From positions 1-64,000 of the forward strand of contig JAVJSD010000044.1 of the NCBI GenBank assembly GCA_040219575.1: DNA of 64,000 bases, written 5' to 3'. Every line of letters begins with the position of its first letter. Positions within the stretch are counted from its first letter, which is position 1. The stretch is from JAVJSD01 sp040219575. GTDB lineage: Bacteria; Planctomycetota; Planctomycetia; Pirellulales; Pirellulaceae. This document shows, one piece after another, positions 25,231 to 33,132 of the stretch. The notes below the pieces were generated by a model. The model did no database searches and was not told the DNA's origin. It worked only from the letters and a program-made list of their open reading frames with translations. The position numbers were made by a program, and so were the translations under genes.

Positions 25231-27252
25231 CTATTGCCGGGACAGCCGCTCGAGCGAGGCGGCGGTTTCGGCCTCGGTCAGAAGGCCGTCGCGGTCGCCG
25301 TCGAGGGCGTCGAAGATCGGCTGAAGCCGCTGGGGGACCTCGTCGCGTTCCACCTTGCCGTCGCGATTGGAATCGTACCGCGCGACGATTTGACGCGCAC
25401 GGGCCACGGGCGTCAGGTCGCCGAGCAGGCGTCGGGCCACGATTGCGACCATCGCGCTGCGACGGTCGGCGGGAGCGCTCCGACCTTCACCTTCCGACTC
25501 CTCGGCCGAACGCGGCACCGCGATATTGAAGTAGCCGATCATCATCTCCTCCCACGTCTGGTCGCCCCAACGGACGGACTGCGTGGGATCGGGATTATTC
25601 AAATTCGCGTCGGAATTGTCGTAATGGGCCGTGCAATGAATCCGCGTCCCCTCCGGCAGTCGTAGCGGCTCGGCGAGTTGGTAGGCGGTCTGCCAGTTGA
25701 AGTCGTACTGCGGCACGTCCAGCAGCACCATGCGCTCGCCGTCGGGGTGCACCGCTTCATACCTGAAGGCTTTGCCGCGGAGGTGCATATGCGGCATCAT
25801 CGAAAGCAGCCGCGCGTCGTTGAGTGGGCGACGAGACCAGGCTTCTTCCTTGTGGTTCGGCGCGCCGGGCGGAATCCGAATCCCTCGCCCGACCGCGCTG
25901 GTCGTCTGCACTTCATGCGTGATCGTGTTCGGATCGGCGAACACGAGGCCCAGCCGGCTGCGGTCGAGTTGCTCGCTGCCGATGGGTGTGTAGTGGACCT
26001 GGAAGATAAGTTCTGAACCGGCGGCAATTCGTTTCGCCATCCCCTGGGGAAACGGCTGCGGGCGCAGGCCGGGTACGTAGCCGACGAGATATCCGCCCGC
26101 GCCGCCCTCGCTGAGACCGCCTGCCAGTCCGGGCGGTCGGGCGAAGCAAAGCACATGGTGTACGACGGCGCGATTGCCGGGTTGAATCTCCGCCGCTTCG
26201 ATCCACTTGTCGGCGGTGAAGCCAGGGTCGACGCGGAAGTACTTGTAGCGAACTTCGCCGCGGGGGGGCACGTGGAACGGTTCTTGATCTTCCGGAATGA
26301 TCGGCACGACGGCGTCGGGCTCGCGCGGTAGGCGCCAACCTGATGTGAACTGCCGCGGCGGCGGAAGTTGCGACTCGTCGCCACGCGGCGCGCCGGCCGC
26401 CACCCAATCGTGGATGAGTTGCTTCTCTTCGTCGGTCAATCGCCGGTCGTTGCCGAACTCGACTTGTCCCTTCGCGGCGTGCCAGGGGGGCATCCGCTGT
26501 TCGCGGACGACCTCGTCGATCATCTCGGCCCAGCCCACCACCTCGTCGTATTCGGTGAGCGCGAAGGGAGCGATCTCGCCCTCGCGATGGCACTCGACGC
26601 AACGCCGCTGCAGCAGACGCGAGATCTGATTGGCGTAGGTGACCTCGGCGTCGGCCGACGGCGTCTTGATGCGGCCGATATGGCAACCGACCGATTCGGT
26701 GATGGGCCGCGCGACCGCCTCGCCGGCCAGCAGTGCGTCGATCGCCTCGATCAGGTCGTGGCGCGTCGGTTCTTCACGCACGTAGCCGACGCCCCATTGG
26801 TCGTCGATCCGTCCCCAATATCGCACCGTTCGACGCGCGTCGAGCAGGAACACTTCCGGCGTCCGCACCGCGCCCAGTTGGTCCGCCAACCGGTTGCCCA
26901 GATCCTTGACGATTGGGAAGTCGAGCTTATGCAGCCGCGCGTAGGCGGCGATCTCGCTGGTCGAGTCCTGCACGTTCGAATTGACGCCCAGCACCGCCAC
27001 CCCGCGCTCCGCATACCGCCGCTCGATTTCGGCCAGCCGCGGTCCGTACAGCCTCGCCAGCGGGCACTCCGTTCCCAGGAAGGCCAGCACGACGAGTTTG
27101 CTGTCGACGTCCGACAACTGGTGCGTCTTGCCGCGATAGTCCTTGAGCGCGAAATCCTCCACCTGGCGGCCCAGGTGAGAACGGGGCTCGGCCGCATTGG
27201 CGGACGCCGTCAGCGCGCCGACCGCGAGAATCACCAGGACGACTCGAACCAT
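25231..27252 (-). CDS. Redoxin - cytochrome c - copper-monooxygenase-like - EF-hand fusion protein
   Basis: This 673-residue exported protein (signal VVLVILAVGALTASANA) has four parts. The first is a redoxin/AhpC-TSA domain (about 28-180) with FLGTECPLARLYG and only one Cys in the active-site region. The second is a heme-c-like segment (about 205-290) with CVECH (218-222) and MPPWHA. The third resembles the type II copper-dependent monooxygenase fold (about 310-590), with AVVHHVLCF, FQVHYTPIG and MMPHMHLRG as candidate copper ligands. The fourth is two EF-hand loops near the C-terminus (DSNRDGKVERDE and DGDRDGLLTEAE). The combination suggests a secreted redox enzyme or electron carrier of unknown substrate. 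Confidence 0.85.
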   Translation of the reverse strand: MVRVVLVILAVGALTASANAAEPRSHLGRQVEDFALKDYRGKTHQLSDVDSKLVVLAFLGTECPLARLYGPRLAEIERRYAERGVAVLGVNSNVQDSTSEIAAYARLHKLDFPIVKDLGNRLADQLGAVRTPEVFLLDARRTVRYWGRIDDQWGVGYVREEPTRHDLIEAIDALLAGEAVARPITESVGCHIGRIKTPSADAEVTYANQISRLLQRRCVECHREGEIAPFALTEYDEVVGWAEMIDEVVREQRMPPWHAAKGQVEFGNDRRLTDEEKQLIHDWVAAGAPRGDESQLPPPRQFTSGWRLPREPDAVVPIIPEDQEPFHVPPRGEVRYKYFRVDPGFTADKWIEAAEIQPGNRAVVHHVLCFARPPGLAGGLSEGGAGGYLVGYVPGLRPQPFPQGMAKRIAAGSELIFQVHYTPIGSEQLDRSRLGLVFADPNTITHEVQTTSAVGRGIRIPPGAPNHKEEAWSRRPLNDARLLSMMPHMHLRGKAFRYEAVHPDGERMVLLDVPQYDFNWQTAYQLAEPLRLPEGTRIHCTAHYDNSDANLNNPDPTQSVRWGDQTWEEMMIGYFNIAVPRSAEESEGEGRSAPADRRSAMVAIVARRLLGDLTPVARARQIVARYDSNRDGKVERDEVPQRLQPIFDALDGDRDGLLTEAETAASLERLSRQ

Positions 27253-27480
27253 CCGTCACCTTCCTCTCTGCTTACCCACATCGGCGGAGAATCAAACAGG
27301 CACGCCAGCCTCAAGTCGGCCGATCGTCGGATCGGCCATTTCTCCGCTGTGCAATACCTGTTCTCAACCCATCGGGTTGCAGAAAGTTCCGGCGACGCCA
27401 GGCCGCATGACCGCCCTCGGCCATGTGGGCCAAGGGGCCATGCCTGCGGTCCTCGCGGTTCGGCGAAAGCCCGACGTGCG

Positions 27481-27888
27481 TCACTTCTCCATGGGGGCCC
27501 CGTCATCGACGATCTGCAGCAGTTTCGTGATGCACAGCTTGTTCATGCTGACCTTCCGCTCGTGGGCTTCGGTCTTGAGGGCGTCGTGCAGGCTGGCCGG
27601 CATGCGGACCGTGATCACGCGGGTGGGCTCGCTGCCGTCCGTCGCGTTGTTCGGGCGACTACGCAGCTCGACCACCATCTGCTGGATCTGTGCGTACTCC
27701 TCGGTCTTCTCGAACTGCTTCATCTCCTCTGGCGAGGTGAACAGCCGTCGGGCCACGCCTCCCACGCCCAGGGTCTCGCGAAAGAAGGTGACCCAGTCGG
27801 GCTTCTGTCGCATCAATTCCGTGGCGATCTGCAGTGCTTCCTGGCAAGTGTCGCGAGCGATGGTGGTCTGCGTGGTCATTTCGTTCAT
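27481..27888 (-). CDS. Ribbon-helix-helix / HicB-like DNA-binding protein
   Basis: This 135-residue protein has a C-terminal ribbon-helix-helix segment: the strand TRVITVRMPASL followed by helices HDALKTEAHERKVSMNKLC. This is the arrangement in HicB/Arc-type antitoxins and regulators. The N-terminal 85 residues are helical (TTIARDTCQEALQIATELMR ... EEMKQFEKTEEYAQIQQMV) with no family I recognise. The ATG at 27888 follows AAGGAACC. No HicA-like toxin frame is visible on either side, so a regulator is as likely as an orphan antitoxin. Direct repeats upstream may be its operator. Confidence 0.75.
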   Translation of the reverse strand: MNEMTTQTTIARDTCQEALQIATELMRQKPDWVTFFRETLGVGGVARRLFTSPEEMKQFEKTEEYAQIQQMVVELRSRPNNATDGSEPTRVITVRMPASLHDALKTEAHERKVSMNKLCITKLLQIVDDGAPMEK

Positions 27889-28341
27889 GGGTGGTTCCTT
27901 CCAAGAGGATTCCGGGCAGTTTGGCGGCTCCCTCGGCCGCACGATTGGTGAAATCGTTCCGCCGGAGTCAAGCGTTGCACGAATGTCATTGCACTGCTTG
28001 CACTTACGCCAATCCGTTGCGACTGCACGAATTTTGTCAGGTGTGCCTAGAATGGAGGCAGAGGGTGGGTTGCATAAAAGTTGTGCAGGGCCACGTTTCA
28101 CATTCGGGGAAGTGTCCACTTCAAAGTGGCGGATTTTGCACCCGAAGGGGGCTGATTGAGGGAGATTTCGTCTCGCGGCCGGCGGCTCCTTCGGATGCGA
28201 CGACAAAAGCATGGATTGATGCCGAACGAGAGCCGGCGATCAGCGGACCGCATTTGGCGTAGCGCCGATGCCCGAGGAGACAAGAGAGTCCAAGAAAAAC
28301 CGCCGGCCGAGCAAGTGGCTCGGCCGGCGTGTCGAATCCAT
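27889..28341. other. Gene-free stretch with possible operator repeats
   Basis: I see no gene. Upstream of the ribbon-helix-helix gene are two similar words in the same orientation: TTGCACGAATGTCA (27975-27988) and TGCACGAATTTTGTCA (28024-28039). Further TTGCAC and TGCACT words lie between them. This could be an autoregulatory site. The rest, to 28341, is low in coding signal. Confidence 0.4.
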
Positions 28342-28425
28342 CAGTAGCGGAACTCGCCAGAGTTCCGAAGTTCGGCTCGCACTGGGAAGTCCTGTCGCCT
28401 TCCGCTACGAGCACTGCGACGAACC
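28342..28425. repeat. GTAGCGGAACTCGCC hairpin pair
   Basis: The sequence carries GTAGCGGAACTCGCCAGAG and, further on, GTCGCCTTCCGCTACGAG. The outer GTAGCGGAA / TTCCGCTAC arms are complementary. It has the same interior as the type-B elements but no clear terminal repeat, and it directly abuts the type-A element that follows. Confidence 0.65.
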
Positions 28426-28556
28426 CTGGTGCTTTGTGACGGCTTGATCTTAGAGTGGCTGAGCTCGTGAGAGTTCAGCAGTTCGTGACGACGTCTGAGC
28501 CTCCAGAAGTCTCACGACTTCTGCTACCCCCATTCTTAGCTGTCACGCTGCACTAA
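28426..28556. repeat. Type-A MITE-like palindromic element, second copy
   Basis: The left end is CTGGTGCTTTGTGAC and the right end GTCACGCTGCACTA. The interior is nearly identical to 8656-8786 (GACGGCTTGATCTT, GTGAGAGTTCAGCAGTTCGT, CCAGAAGTCTCACGACTTCT). The left end has drifted more than the right. The final CTA (28553-28555) is the complement of the TAG stop of the next gene. Confidence 0.8.
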
Positions 28557-29458
28557 CTCAATTCGTCGCGGACTCGCTCGAGAAGCTTCTTGGTGGCTCG
28601 CGTGCCGGCGTACTCGTCGAGCATGCGGCCCTCGTACTCGACTCCCACCCACCCGTGGTAGCCGGCGTCGAGGACGATCTTCATCATCTTCAGGTAGTCG
28701 GTCTGGGTCTCGTTCCCTTCGTCATCGAAATCGTGGCTCTTGGCGCTGACCGCCTTGGCGAAGGGCATGGTCTCGGCCACGCCTTGGTAGCGGTCGTACT
28801 CGCGGAAGTTGCCGAAGTCGGGAAGCGTGCCGCAATTCGGCAGATCGACCTTCTTGATCACCGCCGCCAGCCACTTGCCGTTGGACGACAGGCCGCCGTG
28901 ATTCTCGACGATCACGCTGATGTCGTGCTTGGCGCCGACCTCGCTGAGGCTCCGCAGGCCGTCGGCGGCGAGCTTGAGTTGCTCGTCGTATTCGCCGGCC
29001 GAGGCCGCATTGACGCGAATCGCATGGCACCCGAGGAACTTGGCCGCCTCGATCCATTTGAAATGGTTTTCCACCGCCTCTTTGCGTTTGGCGTCGTCGG
29101 GATCGCCGAGACGGCCCTCGCCGTCGATCATGATCAGCAGGCTCGTGACGCCGAGGTCGGCGGCCCGCTTCTTCATCTCCGCCAGGTACTTCTTGTCCTG
29201 GGCCTTGTTCTTGAAGAACTGGTTGACGTACTCGACGGCCTCGATGCCGAACTCCTCCTTCGCCGTTTTGGCGAAGTCGAGGTGGTCCAGCTTGCCGTCG
29301 AAAATGGTTCGATGCAGCGACCACTCGGCCAGCGAAATCTTGAACAGGGGCTGCTGGTCGGCGGCGCGGGCCGAATTCAGCAGCGGACCGGTGACTCCCG
29401 CCACGGCGACAGCCGCGGATGCTTGTCCCAGGAAGCGACGACGATCAATGCGTGTCAT
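28553..29458 (-). CDS. Sugar phosphate isomerase/epimerase-like TIM barrel, Tat-exported
   Basis: This 301-residue protein has a Tat signal (RRRFLGQASAAVAVAGVTGP, residues 6-25). It is a xylose-isomerase-like TIM barrel with segments that usually bind the divalent metal: AVEYVNQFF, SVIVENHGGLSSNG, LPDFGNF, SAKSHDFDDEG and GWVGVEYEG. It resembles hydroxypyruvate-isomerase-like proteins. It is followed, 35 bases upstream on the same strand, by a dipeptidase gene, so the two may be co-transcribed. The stop codon is supplied by the end of a repeat element. Confidence 0.87.
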   Translation of the reverse strand: MTRIDRRRFLGQASAAVAVAGVTGPLLNSARAADQQPLFKISLAEWSLHRTIFDGKLDHLDFAKTAKEEFGIEAVEYVNQFFKNKAQDKKYLAEMKKRAADLGVTSLLIMIDGEGRLGDPDDAKRKEAVENHFKWIEAAKFLGCHAIRVNAASAGEYDEQLKLAADGLRSLSEVGAKHDISVIVENHGGLSSNGKWLAAVIKKVDLPNCGTLPDFGNFREYDRYQGVAETMPFAKAVSAKSHDFDDEGNETQTDYLKMMKIVLDAGYHGWVGVEYEGRMLDEYAGTRATKKLLERVRDELS

Positions 29459-29493
29459 GTGATTCTCTTTCGTGCGATTACGACAGGTTGGGG

Positions 29494-30564
29494 TTACTTC
29501 AGGGCTTCGCCGAGCAGGCGGAGCCAGTTTCCATGCATGATACCTTCGATATCCTGCTGGCTGTATCCGCGGCCGTCGAGGATCTCGATCAGTGAACGGA
29601 GGTCGGCGATGCTGGTCATGTCGTGGGGGCACTGCTCGCGGCCGTAGCCGCCGTCCAGGTCGCTGCCGATGCCGCAGTGCCGCGCGTTGCCGGCCAGCTG
29701 GCAAATGTGGTCGATGTGGTCGGCGGCGTGGGCGATCTTCACTCCCGCCTCTTCAGGCCAGGTCACCCCGCGAACCCATCCCTCGGGATACATCATCCAG
29801 GCGTCGAACGCCGCCCCCATCACCGCCCCCCGCTCGATGAGCGCCTTCAGCTGCTCGTCGCTGAACTGTCGCTGATGGTTCACCAGCGCCCGGCAGTTTT
29901 GATGGCTGGCCCAGACCGGTCCTTCGTAGATCTCCAGCGCCTCCCAAAAGGCCTGATCGGTGAGGTGGGTGGCGTCGAGCGCGATGCCCAATCGCTGCAT
30001 TTCGCGCAGCAGTTCCGGTCCGTCGGCCTCCAGGCCTCCTTCGCTGCCGGTGCCCGGCGCGTAACGGCCAGGGCCGTAGTGCGCCGGACCGATGGCCCGC
30101 AGTCCCGACTCGTAGGCCCACTCCAGGTGTTGCAGCGTGACGATCGAGTCGGCGCCTTCCAGGCTCAGGAGGTAGCCGATGGGCGCATCGTCGGGCGGAT
30201 CGCCCTGCCAAAGCTCGACCATCTGATTGAGCGTGGCGCGATCGGTGATCTGCACCATCTCGCCCGCCTCCTCCATCGCCCGGTACCAGGCGAGTTGCCC
30301 TTGGGTGACCGCCCAGGCGATCTCCGGGCTATGCCAGCCGGGCAGTTTGTTGCCGGGCGCCACGTACCGCGCGATCTGCGTGGCGATGCAGATGCCGATC
30401 TTGGCCCGCCGCATTTCGGGAAACGTGACGACATTGCGGCCGCGGTCGATGTAGTCCATCTGCATCGCTTCGCGGCGACGCACGTCGGCCAGCGGTTGGG
30501 TGATGTCGCGATTGTACTGCATCGCATTCATCGACAGGTCGAGGTGGGCGTCGAGGATCAGCAT
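29494..30564 (-). CDS. Membrane dipeptidase (peptidase family M19)
   Basis: This 356-residue M19 dizinc dipeptidase begins MLILDAHLDLS with the H-x-D metal motif at residues 7-9. Further family features are YLLSLEGADSI (metal-bridging Glu), GLRAIGPAHYGPGRYAPGTG, ALDATHLTDQAFWEAL, VWASHQNCRAL and HCGIGSDLDGGYG. Members hydrolyse dipeptides, often with D-residues. No signal peptide is seen with this start, so it is probably cytoplasmic. A longer frame to 30672 is repeat-derived. Confidence 0.92.
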   Translation of the reverse strand: MLILDAHLDLSMNAMQYNRDITQPLADVRRREAMQMDYIDRGRNVVTFPEMRRAKIGICIATQIARYVAPGNKLPGWHSPEIAWAVTQGQLAWYRAMEEAGEMVQITDRATLNQMVELWQGDPPDDAPIGYLLSLEGADSIVTLQHLEWAYESGLRAIGPAHYGPGRYAPGTGSEGGLEADGPELLREMQRLGIALDATHLTDQAFWEALEIYEGPVWASHQNCRALVNHQRQFSDEQLKALIERGAVMGAAFDAWMMYPEGWVRGVTWPEEAGVKIAHAADHIDHICQLAGNARHCGIGSDLDGGYGREQCPHDMTSIADLRSLIEILDGRGYSQQDIEGIMHGNWLRLLGEALK

Positions 30565-30654
30565 GGCGTTCTCGGTGGGAAAGTTGAGGGAGGCGGGGGA
30601 ATTGCAGGGCCGCAAAAACGGCGGAAGTCGTCGTCGGCCGCGGCATGGCCGTTG

Positions 30655-30705
30655 TCGAAAACCGACGGACAAGGATATCCAAGGATGTCCGTCGTACTCT
30701 GACTG
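30655..30705. repeat. GACGGAC/GTCCGTC palindrome
   Basis: CCGACGGACAAGGATATCC is followed by AAGGATGTCCGTCGTAC. It is the same family as 10787-10885 and 15235-15258, and lies between two minus-strand genes. Confidence 0.7.
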
Positions 30706-31992
30706 CTAGGGATTCTCGCCGAACGTCGGCGCGCCGGTGATCAACTGCGAGGAAGCGTCTTCCGGCGGTCCGGCGAGCGTGATGAAGGCGAACAGGTCGG
30801 CAAGCTCCTGCGGCTTGAGTTGGCGCTCGAGGCCCTCAGGCATCAGCGACAGTTCGCTGACCTTGATCAGTTCGACCTCGTCGCGGGGGACCGTTTCGAG
30901 TTTTCCGCCTTGCGTCTTGAGCACGATTCGTTGCTCGTTGTCCTCGGCCAACAGGCCCGTCAGCACGCGGCCGTCGTCGGTGACGACGGTTCGCGCCTGA
31001 TACGCCGCGCCGATCACCAGGCTGGGGTCGAACACGTTCGAAAGCAATTGCTCGAACGAAGAGCGACCGTTGGCGGTGATCTCCGGCCCGACGTCCTGCC
31101 CCTGGCCGTAGATCTTGTGGCACTGACCGCAGACCTTCTGGAAAATGACGCGGCCCTTCTGGGCGTCGCCGGGCGTGCGGTGCAGGAAATCGCGCATCTC
31201 GGCGACGACCGCCTCACGCTGCGGATTACGGTCGGTGCGGAGCGAACCCCAATGATCGGCGACCAATCGCGACAATGCTTCGTCGCCGCGCGCGAGGAGT
31301 CCCGCCGCCTGACTGGCGTTGAGAACGCTGCGCGGAAGTTGGTCGTCGCCGATCGCCGCGAGCAGCCGTTTGCTCCAAGCCGTGCGCTGCGTCAGCACGC
31401 CGATCGCCTTCGGCTGCAACTGCGCATCGAGTTGGTCGTAACGATCGAGCAGCACGTCGGCGACGCGATCCTGCTCGAGTCGCCCGAGCGCTTCGATCGC
31501 GGCCGCACGCAGTTGGATCGGCGTCGTTTTCGGCGAGGCGAGCATGCCGGAGACGTCGTCGAGCAATTGCGACGCGCCGCCGGCGGCAAGCGCGTCAAGC
31601 GCGCGGCGTCGCTGCGATACCTCGTGCGTTTGCGATTGCAGGATGCCTTGTGCAATCTTCAGCGACGACGGCTCTCCGGCCGACGCCGTCAGCACCGCCG
31701 CATCCAGATACAGCGGGTGCTCTGTCCCCGACTCGAGAATCTTCGACAGCAGCGGCGTCAGCCGGGGCCGCAGATTCTTCACTTCCGCGGCGGGCAGTTC
31801 GCGCGTTTGAATCTTTTCGGTCAGCACGCCGATGCAGTTGCGGGCCGTATCGGCGTCGACCTCGATCACCAACTCCAGCAGCGAGACAATCGAGTCGGCG
31901 TCGACCCGTTCGCCGCTCACCGCGTCGCGGCACGTAACCACACACAACAGCGGAATCGCAACCAGCAGCGAGGAAGGAAGGAGGCGGGACAT
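30706..31992 (-). CDS. HEAT-like repeat / heme c-binding protein (short planctomycete type)
   Basis: This 428-residue exported protein (SSLLVAIPLLCVVTC signal, possibly a lipoprotein) has helical HEAT-like repeats to about residue 270. A heme-c module follows (KGRVIFQKVCGQCHKIYGQG, CxxCH at 288-292), then VGPEITANGRSSFEQLLSNV and the conserved tail TDDGRVLTGLLAEDNEQRIV. This C-terminal arrangement is the putative heme-binding domain common in planctomycetes, usually at the end of much longer proteins that carry a propeller-like dehydrogenase domain. Here that domain is absent. Confidence 0.85.
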   Translation of the reverse strand: MSRLLPSSLLVAIPLLCVVTCRDAVSGERVDADSIVSLLELVIEVDADTARNCIGVLTEKIQTRELPAAEVKNLRPRLTPLLSKILESGTEHPLYLDAAVLTASAGEPSSLKIAQGILQSQTHEVSQRRRALDALAAGGASQLLDDVSGMLASPKTTPIQLRAAAIEALGRLEQDRVADVLLDRYDQLDAQLQPKAIGVLTQRTAWSKRLLAAIGDDQLPRSVLNASQAAGLLARGDEALSRLVADHWGSLRTDRNPQREAVVAEMRDFLHRTPGDAQKGRVIFQKVCGQCHKIYGQGQDVGPEITANGRSSFEQLLSNVFDPSLVIGAAYQARTVVTDDGRVLTGLLAEDNEQRIVLKTQGGKLETVPRDEVELIKVSELSLMPEGLERQLKPQELADLFAFITLAGPPEDASSQLITGAPTFGENP

Positions 31993-32237
31993 GGGTGATT
32001 CGGGGGCGGCGATTCGGGGGCGGCGGGGGCGGAAAGCGGGGTGCAAACCGTGATTATAGTCGAAACGAATCGCCGTCTACCATGAAAGCGAGGCTCGGCC
32101 GTGGATTCCGAATCCGCCTCGTCCCCGCAGGTTTCTCGAGCCTCGAACGGAAGTTATCGGCGGGGCGACGGTTCGCTAGAATAGAAGGACGACTCCCACC
32201 TGATCTCTCCTGCAGGAAACGAATCCCGGAGGCTGCC

Positions 32238-32930
32238 GTGAACCGCTCCGTCTTGTGTCTCTCCACCATCGCGTTGTGCCTCGGCTCGGCGGCCGGTTTC
32301 GCTCAGGAAAAGAGCGTCAATCCAGGCATCAACAAGAACTTTGAATCGCCCGACGTGCCGCAGTTCGTGGAACGCTTCGAACGCGAAGGGCGGGACGTCT
32401 TCGACCATCGCCACGAGGTGGTGGCGGCGCTGGGACTGAAGCCGGGCATGTGCGTGGCCGATATAGGCGCGGGCACCGGCCTGTTCAGCCGCATGTTCTC
32501 ACCGCTGGTCGGCGAGCGGGGCAAGGTCTACGCCGTCGACATCTCGGAAGAATTCGTGTCGCACGTTGAACAGGTCGCCAGGCAGCAGAAGATGTCGAAC
32601 ATCGTGGGCGTCGTCTGCGGCGCCGATTCGACGGCGCTCCCGCCGGCGTCGGTCGATCTGGCGTTCATCTGCGATACCTACCATCACTTCGAGTTTCCGC
32701 GGAAGACCATGCGGTCGATCCACCGGGCGCTCAAGCCGGGCGGCCAGGTCGTACTGATCGACTTTCACCGCCTAGAGGGCAAAAGCAGCGAATGGACCCT
32801 GGGGCACGTTCGCGCCGGCCAGGATGTCTTTGTAAGAGAGATCGAGAGCGCCGGCTTCAAGCAAGTCGAAGAGAAAAAGGGGCTGCTCGACGAATCGTAT
32901 TTCGTGCGGTTCGAGAAAGCCGACCAGTAG
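32238..32930 (+). CDS. SAM-dependent methyltransferase with signal peptide
   Basis: This 230-residue class I methyltransferase has an apparent Sec signal peptide (SVLCLSTIALCLGSAAGFAQ). The fold motifs are motif I VADIGAGTGLFSRM, YAVDISEEFV, IVGVVCGADSTALP, and LKPGGQVVLIDFHR. The start is a GTG preceded by GGAGG at 5 bases; no ATG gives a comparable start. The acceptor is unknown. An exported SAM enzyme is odd, because the cofactor is cytoplasmic; see the findings. A small Cys-containing gene follows 12 bases downstream. Confidence 0.85.
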   Translation: MNRSVLCLSTIALCLGSAAGFAQEKSVNPGINKNFESPDVPQFVERFEREGRDVFDHRHEVVAALGLKPGMCVADIGAGTGLFSRMFSPLVGERGKVYAVDISEEFVSHVEQVARQQKMSNIVGVVCGADSTALPPASVDLAFICDTYHHFEFPRKTMRSIHRALKPGGQVVLIDFHRLEGKSSEWTLGHVRAGQDVFVREIESAGFKQVEEKKGLLDESYFVRFEKADQ

Positions 32931-32942
32931 GAACACCGCCGG

Positions 32943-33116
32943 ATGGAAAGCCTTTGCCAGCGTTGCCAATTCAAGCGGGAGATCGTCTCCGGCAAGGGCT
33001 CGCGATTCTTGATGTGTCTTCTCGCGAAGAGCGACCGCCGGTTCGCCAAGTATCCTCCGCAACCGATTGCGCGCTGTGAAGGCTACCTGGAGGGCGACGC
33101 AGAACAAGAGAATTGA
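32943..33116 (+). CDS. 57-residue Cys-containing conserved-type small protein
   Basis: The frame starts MESLCQRCQFKREIVSGKGS and ends CEGYLEGDAEQEN. Four Cys (5, 8, 25, 45) are placed as C-x2-C ... C ... C, which suggests a small zinc-binding fold. The block GKGSRFLMC ... KYPPQPIARC looks like a compact conserved unit. It starts 12 bases after the methyltransferase stop on the same strand, so co-transcription is likely. Function is unknown. Confidence 0.65.
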   Translation: MESLCQRCQFKREIVSGKGSRFLMCLLAKSDRRFAKYPPQPIARCEGYLEGDAEQEN

Positions 33117-33132
33117 GTCGTCGCCGGCGAAT

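Noticed and set aside
23462..25324. A 620-residue plus-strand frame opposite the PQQ propeller
   Set aside because: The Ala/Lys-rich part is the antisense reading of the Gly-rich insert. No domain is visible and the minus strand has the blades.
27481..27888. Calling this gene a HicAB toxin-antitoxin system
   Set aside because: Only the RHH half is recognisable, and no HicA-like toxin frame is found on either side.
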